Below, in pieces: positions 34,372 to 41,300 of a stretch of 43,339 nucleotides of DNA (its first letter is position 1; each line of letters opens with the position of its first letter). The stretch covers positions 1-43,339 of the forward strand of contig OMWP01000007.1 in NCBI GenBank assembly GCA_900314795.1, read 5' to 3'. Position numbers and translations under genes: made by a program. A model generated the notes under the pieces. That model worked only from the letters and a program-made list of their open reading frames with translations, had not been told where the DNA came from and ran no database searches. Origin of the DNA: an uncultured Eubacteriales bacterium. GTDB lineage: Bacteria > Bacillota > Clostridia > Oscillospirales > Acutalibacteraceae.

Positions 34372-35403
34372 ATGGCAATGTCAGTTACCAAGTGGCTGAT
34401 GAATAAATTCAAGGATATCAACAAGGAGAGGATGAACCGTCACATCGAGATCATCCAGCAGCAGAGCGGTAAATCCAAGTTTTATATCAAGTGCAGTCTG
34501 ATGTGGAACTTCTTGACGCAGGGTACAGGCTACACCGATTATTTCCGCGGACATTTTATTGACGCGACCAAAGAAGAAAAAAAGACCTTTGCGACTGCGA
34601 AGCGTTTCTATAGACTGATGGAGTACCTCAACGATGAAGAGTACATCGTCGTTTTGGGCGATAAGCTGATCTTTGACGAGGTGTTCCGCGATTATCTCAA
34701 GCGCGATTTTATCAATCTGCGCAAAAGTACGCCCGATGATCTGAAAGAATTCCTCAAAGACAAGACCATCGTATTCGCTAAGGAGACCAAGGGTGAGGGC
34801 GGTCACGGTATTTCGAAATGCGTTGTCAAGGAGATCAAGGACGTTGAAGCGTTCTACAACCGGTGCAAGGAGAACGGTCAATTCCTGATCGAGGACGGCA
34901 TCAAACAGCATCCTGACCTCAACCAGATCAACCCCAACGTCGTCAACTCCTTCCGTGTCATCACGCTGTTGAACGATAAGGGTGAGATCAAAATGATCGC
35001 AAACGCCCTGCGCGTCAATCAGGATGACAGCGTTGTCATCGGCTGTACCAATGACCTGTATTTCAGCCTCGGCGCCGACGGTAAGATCGACAGCAATGTT
35101 GTCGATGACTACGGCAAGGTCTATGACACCCATCCGCTGACCGGCGTTAAGTTCAAGGACGTCTACATCCACGGTGTGCAGGAAGCCTTTGATATGTGCG
35201 TTGACGCGCATAAGCGTATCCCGCAGTGCCGCTATATCGGCTGGGATATCGCGTTCTCCGAGGATGGCCCCGTCATCGTTGAGGGCAACGAATACCCCGG
35301 CTACGGTCTTGTCCAGCATTACGCGCTGAAGAACAAGCGTACCGGTCACCTCAAAGAGGTCGCCGATCACCTCGGTGACGAGTATAACAGAATCAAGCTG
35401 TAA
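34372..35403 (+). CDS. Sugar-transfer-associated ATP-grasp family protein
   Basis: The 343-residue protein matches the ATP-grasp group often named 'sugar-transfer associated'. It has a helical N-terminal part, the nucleotide loop FAKETKGEGGHGISK (about 130-145), NSFRVITLL, and the C-terminal Mg2+/ATP motif YIGWDIAFSEDGPVIVEGNE followed by YPGYGLVQ. The enzymes of this fold join a carboxylate to an amine or thiol with ATP. The actual substrate is unknown. AGGAGG precedes the ATG. With the CofE-like and racemase genes upstream, a role in making an amino-acid-containing envelope polymer or peptide is plausible but unproven. Confidence 0.85.
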   Translation: MAMSVTKWLMNKFKDINKERMNRHIEIIQQQSGKSKFYIKCSLMWNFLTQGTGYTDYFRGHFIDATKEEKKTFATAKRFYRLMEYLNDEEYIVVLGDKLIFDEVFRDYLKRDFINLRKSTPDDLKEFLKDKTIVFAKETKGEGGHGISKCVVKEIKDVEAFYNRCKENGQFLIEDGIKQHPDLNQINPNVVNSFRVITLLNDKGEIKMIANALRVNQDDSVVIGCTNDLYFSLGADGKIDSNVVDDYGKVYDTHPLTGVKFKDVYIHGVQEAFDMCVDAHKRIPQCRYIGWDIAFSEDGPVIVEGNEYPGYGLVQHYALKNKRTGHLKEVADHLGDEYNRIKL

Positions 35404-35409
35404 ACAATG

Positions 35410-35432
35410 AGCCTCCCAATCGGGAGGCTTTT
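35410..35432 (+). terminator. Terminator after the ATP-grasp gene
   Basis: AGCCTCCC-AAT-CGGGAGGCT followed by TTT lies 7 bases after the stop codon. Confidence 0.85.
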
Positions 35433-35437
35433 ATCAT

Positions 35438-35489
35438 TGTCATTGCGAGATATCGGCGACTGAGCCGATGTCGTGTCAATCTCAACCGA
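35438..35489. repeat. Family-C repeat unit
   Basis: GTCATTGCGAGATATCGGCG leads into ACTGAGCCGATGTCGTGTCA and ATCTCAACCG: inverted ends with a central CGGC/GCCG hairpin. It is a diverged form of the CATTGCGAGG...GGCAATC unit. Confidence 0.55.
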
Positions 35490-35492
35490 TCA

Positions 35493-35780
35493 TCATTCCG
35501 AACATATCTCCATCAACGGATATTCCTTTTGCATCAAAGTGCAGATATCGAAGGCGGGATCATCCTCACGGCAAACGCACCGCAGCTTCATCCCCTTGTG
35601 ATGCTGACAGATCCGCGCCGCGGAACGGATGCGCGCCTCCGCGTTCTCGGCGCTGAGATCCTTGATGATAAGTACCGATTCATGATCGCCGTGATAACAA
35701 TGATCGAGCAGTGATGTGATAAACGCGCAAATACCGATGATCGCGAAAAAGATCAAAATGATCATACAAAAAATAACCAT
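35493..35780 (-). CDS. Small single-TM protein of unknown function
   Basis: The 95-residue protein has GAGGTG 6 bases before its ATG. An N-terminal hydrophobic segment (MVIFCMIILIFFAIIGICAF, residues 1-20) is followed by a soluble domain with SVLIIKDLSAENAEARIRSA, a strand-helix pattern. A Cys-rich, acidic tail follows. I do not recognise the family. Similar small TM proteins with an (I/V)(I/V)P-x-...AE-x-R-(I/L)R-xA pattern occur in Clostridia. Coding status rests on the ribosome site and codon use. Confidence 0.65.
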   Translation of the reverse strand: MVIFCMIILIFFAIIGICAFITSLLDHCYHGDHESVLIIKDLSAENAEARIRSAARICQHHKGMKLRCVCREDDPAFDICTLMQKEYPLMEICSE

Positions 35781-35900
35781 ATGCTTTCACCTCGTTATAT
35801 CATATCGGAATAAACTGATTTTGTGCATAGAGCGGCATGATTTGCCGATAATAACAGTGTCGGGGAAATGACTTCGGCAAAACTAACAGAGGTGAACATG

Positions 35901-36089
35901 ATGTTTAATGACACACAAATGAACCATTGTATCCATTGCAGCGTCAAGGACTGCAAGTATCACTGCGGCGACGAGAACTACTGCTCGCTCGACAGCATTC
36001 AGGTCGCTTCTCATGAGAAGAACCCGACTGACGAGAAGTGCGTCGACTGCCGCTCCTTTGAATGTAAGCATACCCACTCTATGTTCTGA
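35901..36089 (+). CDS. DUF1540 small cysteine-rich protein
   Basis: The start was set at the ATG at 35901 with GAGGTG 6 bases upstream; the frame extends to 35868 without a ribosome site. The 62-residue protein has the Cys/His pattern HCIHCSVKDCKYHCGDENYC followed by an Asp-rich stretch and KCVDCRSFEC, typical of DUF1540 metal-binding modules. The function is unknown; such proteins are common in spore formers. It sits upstream of spoVFAB but has its own context. Confidence 0.85.
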   Translation: MFNDTQMNHCIHCSVKDCKYHCGDENYCSLDSIQVASHEKNPTDEKCVDCRSFECKHTHSMF

Positions 36090-36118
36090 TTCATCCCTTC
36101 GGGGATGATACATATATC

Positions 36119-36182
36119 AGTTGAAAGTTGAAAGTGGTCAGTGGTCAGTGGTTAGTGGTTAGTGATTAGTGGTCAGTGATTA
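36119..36182. repeat. Single-armed tandem word repeat (GTGGTCA/GTGGTTA)
   Basis: About eight 7-base words (AGTGGTC, AGTGGTT, AGTGATT and similar) follow AGTTGAAAGTTGAA. It is a family-A-like arm without an opposite arm nearby. Confidence 0.6.
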
Positions 36183-36203
36183 TCATATTAGTTTTTCCAT
36201 CGT

Positions 36204-36361
36204 CAGGCTCCCGTTAAGGGCAATATCATTAAGTTAAGGAAGGCTCCTTTTGGGAAAAGGAGCTGTCGCCCGTTGGCGACTGAGGAATTGTATCAATCGA
36301 TCGAGCGTCAGCGAGATACCTTTTCCTTAACTTGATGACATTACCCGTCATGGGAGCTTTT
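36204..36361 (+). repeat. Long nested hairpin with a family-B-like unit in its stem
   Basis: Outer arms AGGCTCCCGTTAAGGGCAA plus TATCATTAAGTTAAGGAA on the left and TTCCTTAACTTGATGACATT plus ACCCGTCATGGGAGCT on the right pair with a few mismatches and end in TTTTT. The stem is interrupted by a unit AGGCTCCTTTTGGGAAAAGG with GAGCTGTCGCCCGTTGGCGA, related to family B. It probably acts as a terminator upstream of spoVFA. Nothing coding is seen in 36090-36417. Confidence 0.6.
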
Positions 36362-36363
36362 TC

Positions 36364-36390
36364 ACGTTTGCCGTCATTTCGCATAGTATA
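36364..36390 (+). promoter_or_regulatory. Sigma-K-type promoter of spoVFAB
   Basis: AC (36364-36365), a 16-base spacer and CATAGTATA (36382-36390) match the -35 AC and -10 CATA-nnn-TA pattern of the mother-cell sigma factor sigma-K. It lies 28 bases before the spoVFA start. In B. subtilis spoVF is a sigma-K gene, so position and pattern agree. Confidence 0.6.
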
Positions 36391-36417
36391 CAACGTATTC
36401 TGTGGTGAGGTGAGTGT

Positions 36418-37260
36418 ATGAAAATCGCGGTATTCGGCGGCGATAAACGGATGTTGTTTGCGGCAAAGGCGTTTGCCGATAGGGGGTACGAGGTACTGTT
36501 GACGGGCTTTGACTCTTTGATGAGCCTGTGCGAGATCCGTGTCTGCACGGTACAACAGGCGGCGGATGAATGTGATATCGCCGTACTGCCGGTGCGTCCT
36601 GTAGCAGACGGCAACCTGTTTGCGCCGTTTTCTCAGCATCCGATCAGTATCATCGGTCTTTTGAATCAAATAGGGAAGAAGCCTGTTTTCAGCGGCAGTT
36701 CTCAGATGCTCAAGCCGTATTTTGCGGGCGATATTTATGACTACACCGATGATGAGACTTTTACCCTGCGTAATGCGGAGCTGACAGCCGAGGGCGCGAT
36801 CGGGCTGATCCTGAACGAGTATGAGGGCGCTGTATACGGCACCGAGATATTGGTCACGGGCTACGGTCGGATCGGCAAGGCGCTGTCGCGGTATCTTAGC
36901 ATGATGGGTGCGAAGGTCACCGTAGCGGCGCGCAATCCCGATGATCGCGATATGATCGCCTACAGGGGGATGACCGCCGCGGATTATCCCGCGCTTGACT
37001 GGTCGCGGTACCGGGTGATCGTCAACACCGTCCCTGCCGAGGTGATCGATCGGGAAGCGATCGCGCAGATGCGGGAGGATGCGTTTATCATCGACCTCGC
37101 ATCCCTGCCGGGCGGCGTGGATTTCAGCGCGGCAAAGGATCGGGAACTTACCTGTATCCATGCGCTCTCTTTGCCGGGTAAAACTGCGCCCCTCACCGCG
37201 GGAATCATCATCAAGGATACCATCATGAATATACTCAATCGAGAGGAGATTCTCGGATAA
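36418..37260 (+). CDS. spoVFA: Dipicolinate synthase subunit A
   Basis: With subunit B it makes dipicolinic acid from dihydrodipicolinate in the mother cell during sporulation. The 280-residue protein begins MKIAVFGGDKRMLFAAKAFADRGYEV, the family's N-terminal Rossmann-like strand. The NAD(P) motif is G148-Y-G150-R-I-G153, followed by YLSMMGAKVTVAARN. The C-terminus GKTAPLTAGIIIKDTIMNIL is typical. GAGGTGA precedes the ATG. The sigma-K-type promoter and the following subunit B gene confirm the call. Confidence 0.95.
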   Translation: MKIAVFGGDKRMLFAAKAFADRGYEVLLTGFDSLMSLCEIRVCTVQQAADECDIAVLPVRPVADGNLFAPFSQHPISIIGLLNQIGKKPVFSGSSQMLKPYFAGDIYDYTDDETFTLRNAELTAEGAIGLILNEYEGAVYGTEILVTGYGRIGKALSRYLSMMGAKVTVAARNPDDRDMIAYRGMTAADYPALDWSRYRVIVNTVPAEVIDREAIAQMREDAFIIDLASLPGGVDFSAAKDRELTCIHALSLPGKTAPLTAGIIIKDTIMNILNREEILG

Positions 37261-37272
37261 AGGAGGAAAACG

Positions 37273-37845
37273 GTGGAAAAGATAAAACTGGGCTATGCTT
37301 TGACCGGCTCCTTTTGCACCTTGGATAAAAGCATCAAAGAAATGGCGCGGCTCGAGACGCAGGACTATGACATCCTGCCGATCATGTCGGAAAACGCTTA
37401 TACGGTCTCGACGCGCTTCGGAAAAGCGCATGACATCGTGACGCGGATCGAGAATATCTCGCAAAAGAGTGTGATCCACACCGTCAGCGGCGCTGAGCCG
37501 ATCGGCCCGCGGGGGATGTGCGACATCCTGCTGGTCGCGCCGTGTACCGGCAACACGCTCTCAAAGATCGCGCTGGGCATCACCGATACGCCTGTTACGA
37601 TGGCGGTCAAATCTCAGCTGAGGATCGGCGCGCCGGTAGTGCTGTGTGTCGCGAGCAACGACGCGCTGGGCGCGTCCGCGGAGAATGTCGGCAAATTGCT
37701 CAACCGCAAAAACGTGTACTTTGTACCGTTCTCGCAGGACGATCCCGTCAAAAAACCGAATTCGCTGGTGGCGCACTTCGATCTGATCCCGCAGTGCCTT
37801 GAAAAGGCGCTCAAAGGGCAGCAGCTCCAGCCGATATTCGCATAA
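37273..37845 (+). CDS. spoVFB: Dipicolinate synthase subunit B
   Basis: This 190-residue flavoprotein-fold subunit acts with SpoVFA. It has LGYALTGSFCTL at the start, GAEPIGPRGMCDILLVAPCTGNTL, VTMAVKSQLR and VLCVASNDALG, as in the FMN-binding flavoprotein family. The start is GTG 37273, with AAAGGAGG 6 bases upstream. It lies 12 bases after spoVFA and is followed by a terminator, making a two-gene operon. Confidence 0.95.
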   Translation: MEKIKLGYALTGSFCTLDKSIKEMARLETQDYDILPIMSENAYTVSTRFGKAHDIVTRIENISQKSVIHTVSGAEPIGPRGMCDILLVAPCTGNTLSKIALGITDTPVTMAVKSQLRIGAPVVLCVASNDALGASAENVGKLLNRKNVYFVPFSQDDPVKKPNSLVAHFDLIPQCLEKALKGQQLQPIFA

Positions 37846-37855
37846 TCAATGAAAC

Positions 37856-37886
37856 AGGGCAGAGAAGGTGAAACTTTTCTGCCCTT
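37856..37886 (+). terminator. Terminator of spoVFAB
   Basis: AGGGCAGAGAAG / CTTTTCTGCCCT with loop GTGAAA is followed by TTG. Confidence 0.75.
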
Positions 37887-37985
37887 TGTTATTGAAATGC
37901 AGGAATATTTATGATAGAATATCAAATTAGAGAATTGAAAGTATAATTCTGATTATGAATAATAATCATCAATTAGGAGAAAACA

Positions 37986-38504
37986 ATGAAGTATTGCAAA
38001 ACCTGTAAACAGCTGTGCTTCGGGGATAACTTACCGTTTGACGGCTGTAAACATAAGCTCAGGGAGATCGAGGATATCAACGAGCCTGTCCGCCTGTGTA
38101 TCGCGGGCGGTACGGAACGCGCGATGCTGACCGGTATGCTCAAGGACGCGAATATCCCCTATGTGGAGGAGAATGTCTATCCGCAGGGCGTCGCGAATGA
38201 GATCGTCACGGGTTATGACGTCAAGCTGTCCAATATCTCGATCGTTGTGCCGTTTTCCGCTCTGCCCAAGGCGAGTGAGCTGCTCGGCACCATCGAAACG
38301 CTGAACAATGATCTCGAGCCGCATATGGACGAGATCAAGGCGCAGATCGAACACCTGAAAGCGCAAAGGGAAGAGGCGAAGTCCATGAATCCCGCTTTGC
38401 GCACCACCATCAAGGTGATCACCGCGCTGGTGTTTTTGGCGCTGATCGCGTTAGCGGTGTTCGGCACCGACGCGCTCACAAGCTGGTTCAAGAGCTTGTT
38501 TTAA
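37986..38504 (+). CDS. DUF2007-like protein with N-terminal Cys cluster and C-terminal TM helix
   Basis: The 172-residue protein begins MKYCKTCKQLCF with C4, C7, C11 and C21, a likely metal site. Residues about 35-95 (RLCIAGGTERAMLTGMLKDANIPYVEEN and ISIVVPFSALPKASELL) resemble the DUF2007 'putative signal transducing' domain, which has a ferredoxin-like fold. A charged coiled-coil-like segment (about 105-130) and a C-terminal membrane helix (about 143-165) follow. The RBS is TTAGGAG. It is a single gene between spoVFAB and the methionine gene; function is unknown. Confidence 0.75.
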   Translation: MKYCKTCKQLCFGDNLPFDGCKHKLREIEDINEPVRLCIAGGTERAMLTGMLKDANIPYVEENVYPQGVANEIVTGYDVKLSNISIVVPFSALPKASELLGTIETLNNDLEPHMDEIKAQIEHLKAQREEAKSMNPALRTTIKVITALVFLALIALAVFGTDALTSWFKSLF

Positions 38505-38515
38505 GCCCATACAAA

Positions 38516-38597
38516 TTGTCATTGCGAAACCAAAAAGCCTCCCTTTCCTAAGGGAGGTGCCGTGGACACATGTGTCCACGGCGGAGGGTTGATAGTT
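38516..38597. repeat. Family-C end joined to a family-B unit
   Basis: GTCATTGCGAAACC is the start of a family-C unit without its other end. It runs into AAGCCTCCCTTTCCTAAGGG followed by AGGTGCCGTGGACACATGTG and GGAGGGTTG, a family-B unit with a perfect CCGTGGACACA/TGTGTCCACGG hairpin. The join suggests insertion of one element into the other. Confidence 0.65.
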
Positions 38598-38657
38598 AAG
38601 AGATTCCCCCCTCATATAATGTCATAATATATTAATCATTTTTTGGAGGTAAATGAT

Positions 38658-39923
38658 ATGAAAATCGATACAAAATGCGTACAGGCAGGCTATGAACCGC
38701 AGAACGGCGAACCCCGCGTTCTGCCGATCGTTCAGAGCACGACCTTTGTTTACGACAGCGCCGAGACCATGGGCAAGCTGTTCGACCTGGAAGCGGACGG
38801 CTGCTTCTACACCCGTCTGGCGAATCCCACGCTCAACACCGTCGCAAGCAAGATTGCCGCTCTCGAAGGCGGCGTCGGCGCGATGCTGACAGCTTCCGGA
38901 CAGGCAGCGTCCCTGATCAGTATCACCAATATCGCGAAAGCGGGCGATCATGTCATCGCTTCTGCCGCGATCTACGGCGGCACCTTTAATCTGTTCAACA
39001 AGACCCTGCGTGATCTCGGGATCGCGTTCGATTTTGTCAGCCCCGTCATCACTGCCGAGGAGCTTGACAAGGCGTTTCAACCCAACACCAAGGCGGTGTT
39101 CATCGAGACCGTCACCAATCCCTCTCTGGATGTTGTCGATATCGAGCTGTTCGCTAAGGTCGCTCACGCGCACCATGTGCCGCTGATCGTGGACAACACC
39201 TTCGCGACCCCGATCAACTGCCGTCCCTTCGAGTGGGGCGCTGATATCGTTGTTCATTCTACCTCCAAGTATATGGACGGTCACGCTGTCGCGCTGGGCG
39301 GCGTCGTTGTCGATTCCGGTAACTTTGACTGGACAAGCGGCGATTTCCCGATGCTCACCACGCCCGACGAGACCTATCACGGCGTTGTTTACACCGAGCA
39401 GTTCGGCAAGGCGGCGTATATCACAAAATGCTGTACCCACCTCATGCGCGACTTCGGCGCACAGCAGTCGCCGCAGAACGCGTTCCTGCTCAACCTCGGT
39501 CTGGATACCCTGGCGCTGAGAATGGCGCGCCACTGCTCCAATGCGCAGACTGCCGCCGAGTTCCTCGAGAATCACGATAAGGTCGAGTCCGTCAATTATC
39601 CCGGTTTAAAATCGAATCAGTATTATGATATCGCGAAGAAGTATATGCCCAACGGCTCCTGCGGTGTGATCTCCGTCTGCCTCAAGGGCGGCAAGGAGGG
39701 CGCTGTCCGCTTTATGGAAGCCTTAAAGCTTGCGAAGATCGTCATCCATGTTGCGGACGCCCGCACCTGCGTGCTCCATCCCGCGTCCACGACCCACCGT
39801 CAGCTCACCGATCAACAGCTGATCGACGCGGGTATTGCGCCGAATATGGTGCGTTTGTCCGTCGGTATCGAGGATCCCGAGGATATCATCGCGGATCTCA
39901 AGCAGGCGTTGGAGCAGGTTTAA
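38658..39923 (+). CDS. metY: O-acetylhomoserine sulfhydrylase (Cys/Met metabolism PLP family)
   Basis: The enzyme makes homocysteine (or methionine with methanethiol) from O-acetylhomoserine. The start was set at ATG 38658 with GGAGG upstream; a TTG at 38643 overlaps that site. The 421-residue protein has TKCVQAGYEP at the N-terminus, YTRLANPT, ALEGG and GQAA (PLP-phosphate region), the DNTFATP loop, the PLP lysine K204 in STSKYMDGH, and a C-terminus VRLSVGIEDPEDIIADL. The long WTSGDFPMLTTPDETYHG insertion is typical of MetY rather than MetB/MetC. ispD starts 1 base after its stop. Confidence 0.92.
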   Translation: MKIDTKCVQAGYEPQNGEPRVLPIVQSTTFVYDSAETMGKLFDLEADGCFYTRLANPTLNTVASKIAALEGGVGAMLTASGQAASLISITNIAKAGDHVIASAAIYGGTFNLFNKTLRDLGIAFDFVSPVITAEELDKAFQPNTKAVFIETVTNPSLDVVDIELFAKVAHAHHVPLIVDNTFATPINCRPFEWGADIVVHSTSKYMDGHAVALGGVVVDSGNFDWTSGDFPMLTTPDETYHGVVYTEQFGKAAYITKCCTHLMRDFGAQQSPQNAFLLNLGLDTLALRMARHCSNAQTAAEFLENHDKVESVNYPGLKSNQYYDIAKKYMPNGSCGVISVCLKGGKEGAVRFMEALKLAKIVIHVADARTCVLHPASTTHRQLTDQQLIDAGIAPNMVRLSVGIEDPEDIIADLKQALEQV

Positions 39924-39924
39924 T

Positions 39925-40614
39925 ATGTCGGACAGATTTACCTCCGCGATCATCGTTGCGGCGGGTGACAGCACCCGCATGGGCTTCAAGATGTCCAAGC
40001 AGCTGATCCCCCTCAACGGTCGCGCGGCGATCGAATATACCCTCAAGGCGTTTCAGGATTGCAAGCTGATCGATGAGATCATCGTCGTGGCGCGATCCGG
40101 CGATATCGATAGTATCGCGCACATCGCCTTTAATTTTAAGAAGGTCTCCTCTGTCACCTCCGGCGGCGCTACCCGTACACTGAGCGTCAAAAGGGGTATT
40201 CTTGCGGCGGATAAGCGCGTGACGCACTACGCGATCCACGACGGTGCGAGAGTTTTGATCACACCGGAGCAGATCGAAAAGGTGCTCAAAGCGGCGTTTA
40301 CATTCGGCGCGGCGGCGCCCGGAACCCCCGTGACGGACACCGTTAAGATGATCGATGAAAACGGCGTGATCTTATCCACGCCCGACCGCTCCGCCATGTG
40401 GGCGGTACAGACGCCTCAGATATTTGAAAAAGAGCTGTACCGCCGTGCGATGGATCACGCGGAAACAAATCAGCTCGCCGTAACGGACGACTGCTCGATG
40501 GTCGAAGCGATCGGCGAAAAGGTGCATTTGATCCGCGGAGAATACTCCAACATCAAGCTCACCACACCGGTAGATATCACGCTGGCAGAGGCATTACTCA
40601 AAAAGAGAAAATAA
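39925..40614 (+). CDS. ispD: 2-C-methyl-D-erythritol 4-phosphate cytidylyltransferase
   Basis: IspD makes CDP-methylerythritol in the MEP isoprenoid pathway. The start was set at ATG 39925, one base after the metY stop. The 229-residue protein has the nucleotide motif [42 protein letters not shown] (usually HDGARP), and TDDCSMVE followed by [19 protein letters not shown] at the C-terminus. ispF is the second gene downstream in the same direction. Confidence 0.95.
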   Translation: MSDRFTSAIIVAAGDSTRMGFKMSKQLIPLNGRAAIEYTLKAFQDCKLIDEIIVVARSGDIDSIAHIAFNFKKVSSVTSGGATRTLSVKRGILAADKRVTHYAIHDGARVLITPEQIEKVLKAAFTFGAAAPGTPVTDTVKMIDENGVILSTPDRSAMWAVQTPQIFEKELYRRAMDHAETNQLAVTDDCSMVEAIGEKVHLIRGEYSNIKLTTPVDITLAEALLKKRK

Positions 40615-40615
40615 A

Positions 40616-40699
40616 AGGCTTCTCGCTTTCGCTCGATCAAATCATACAATTCATCCGTCACCCCTGCGGGTGACACCTTCCTTTCCCAAAGGAAGGCTT
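40616..40699. repeat. Family-B unit between ispD and ispF
   Basis: The right part (CACCCCTGCGGGTG, then CACCTTCCTTTCCC and AAAGGAAGGCTT) is an inverted family-B-like end; the left end AAAGGCTTCTCG is decayed. It separates ispD from ispF by 103 bases. Confidence 0.55.
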
Positions 40700-40717
40700 A
40701 AGAAAGGCTGTGACTAC

Positions 40718-41191
40718 ATGAGAATCGGACACGGATATGATGTACATCGTTTCAAAAAAGGCAGAGATCTGATCCTCGGCGGCGTTGAGATCCCGTATGA
40801 GATGGGGCTCGACGGTCATTCCGACGCGGATGTACTGCTCCATGCCGTGATGGACGCGCTGTTGGGCGCGGCGGCACTCGGCGACATCGGCAAGCATTTC
40901 CCCGATACCGATCCCAAGTACAAAGATGCCGAGAGTATCAAGCTGCTCTGGGATGTGGTAGGCTTGATCGAGGAAAACGGCTTTAAGCCCCACAACATCG
41001 ATTGCACCATCTGCGCGCAAGAGCCGAAGCTTATGCCCTATATCGACGAGATGCGCTCCAATATCGCGGTCGCCTGCGGCTTGAAAAAAAGCGCCGTGAG
41101 CGTCAAAGCGACCACGGAAGAAGGCTTGGGCTTTACCGGTTCGATGCAGGGCATGTCCGCGACCGCGGTCTGTTTGTTGGACGAAGTATAA
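40718..41191 (+). CDS. ispF: 2-C-methyl-D-erythritol 2,4-cyclodiphosphate synthase
   Basis: IspF cyclises CDP-ME 2-phosphate in the MEP pathway. The start was set at [10 protein letters not shown] (40718); the longer frame reads back into the repeat. The 157-residue length is standard. Zinc ligands are D8, H10 and H42 (GHGYDVH and DVLLHAVMD); [11 protein letters not shown] and a C-terminal [20 protein letters not shown] are present. AAAGG precedes the start with rather long spacing. Confidence 0.96.
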   Translation: MRIGHGYDVHRFKKGRDLILGGVEIPYEMGLDGHSDADVLLHAVMDALLGAAALGDIGKHFPDTDPKYKDAESIKLLWDVVGLIEENGFKPHNIDCTICAQEPKLMPYIDEMRSNIAVACGLKKSAVSVKATTEEGLGFTGSMQGMSATAVCLLDEV

Positions 41192-41236
41192 TCGTCATTG
41201 CGAGGAACCGTGCCAAACGGTTCCGTGGCAATCTCA
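41192..41236. repeat. Family-C repeat unit after ispF
   Basis: GTCATTGCGAGGAACCGTGC followed by CAAACGGTTCCGTGGCAATC: complete short unit with an inner GGAACCG/CGGTTCC hairpin. Confidence 0.7.
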
Positions 41237-41261
41237 TCTTATTAATGATAGCATGTTTCAT

Positions 41262-41299
41262 GTGCCTCTCTCATAGACATAATGAGAGAGGTGCTTTTT
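41262..41299 (+). terminator. Terminator-like hairpin directly before the dacA-like start codon
   Basis: TGCCTCTCTCAT pairs with ATGAGAGAGGTG, and six T residues (41294-41299) end one base before the ATG at 41301. The right arm GAGAGAGGTG is also the only Shine-Dalgarno candidate for that ATG. It may terminate ispF transcription and limit translation of the next gene. Confidence 0.6.
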
Positions 41300-41300
41300 T

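Noticed and set aside
36119-36182. Possible CRISPR-like tandem repeat
   Set aside because: The words are 7 bases long without unique spacers; it is a simple-sequence arm, and no cas gene is nearby.
36229-37479. 416-codon open frame antisense to spoVFA
   Set aside because: It covers spoVFA and a repeat on the opposite strand; composition is unlike a real protein.
38622-39575. 317-codon open frame antisense to metY
   Set aside because: It is a shadow of a strongly identified gene.
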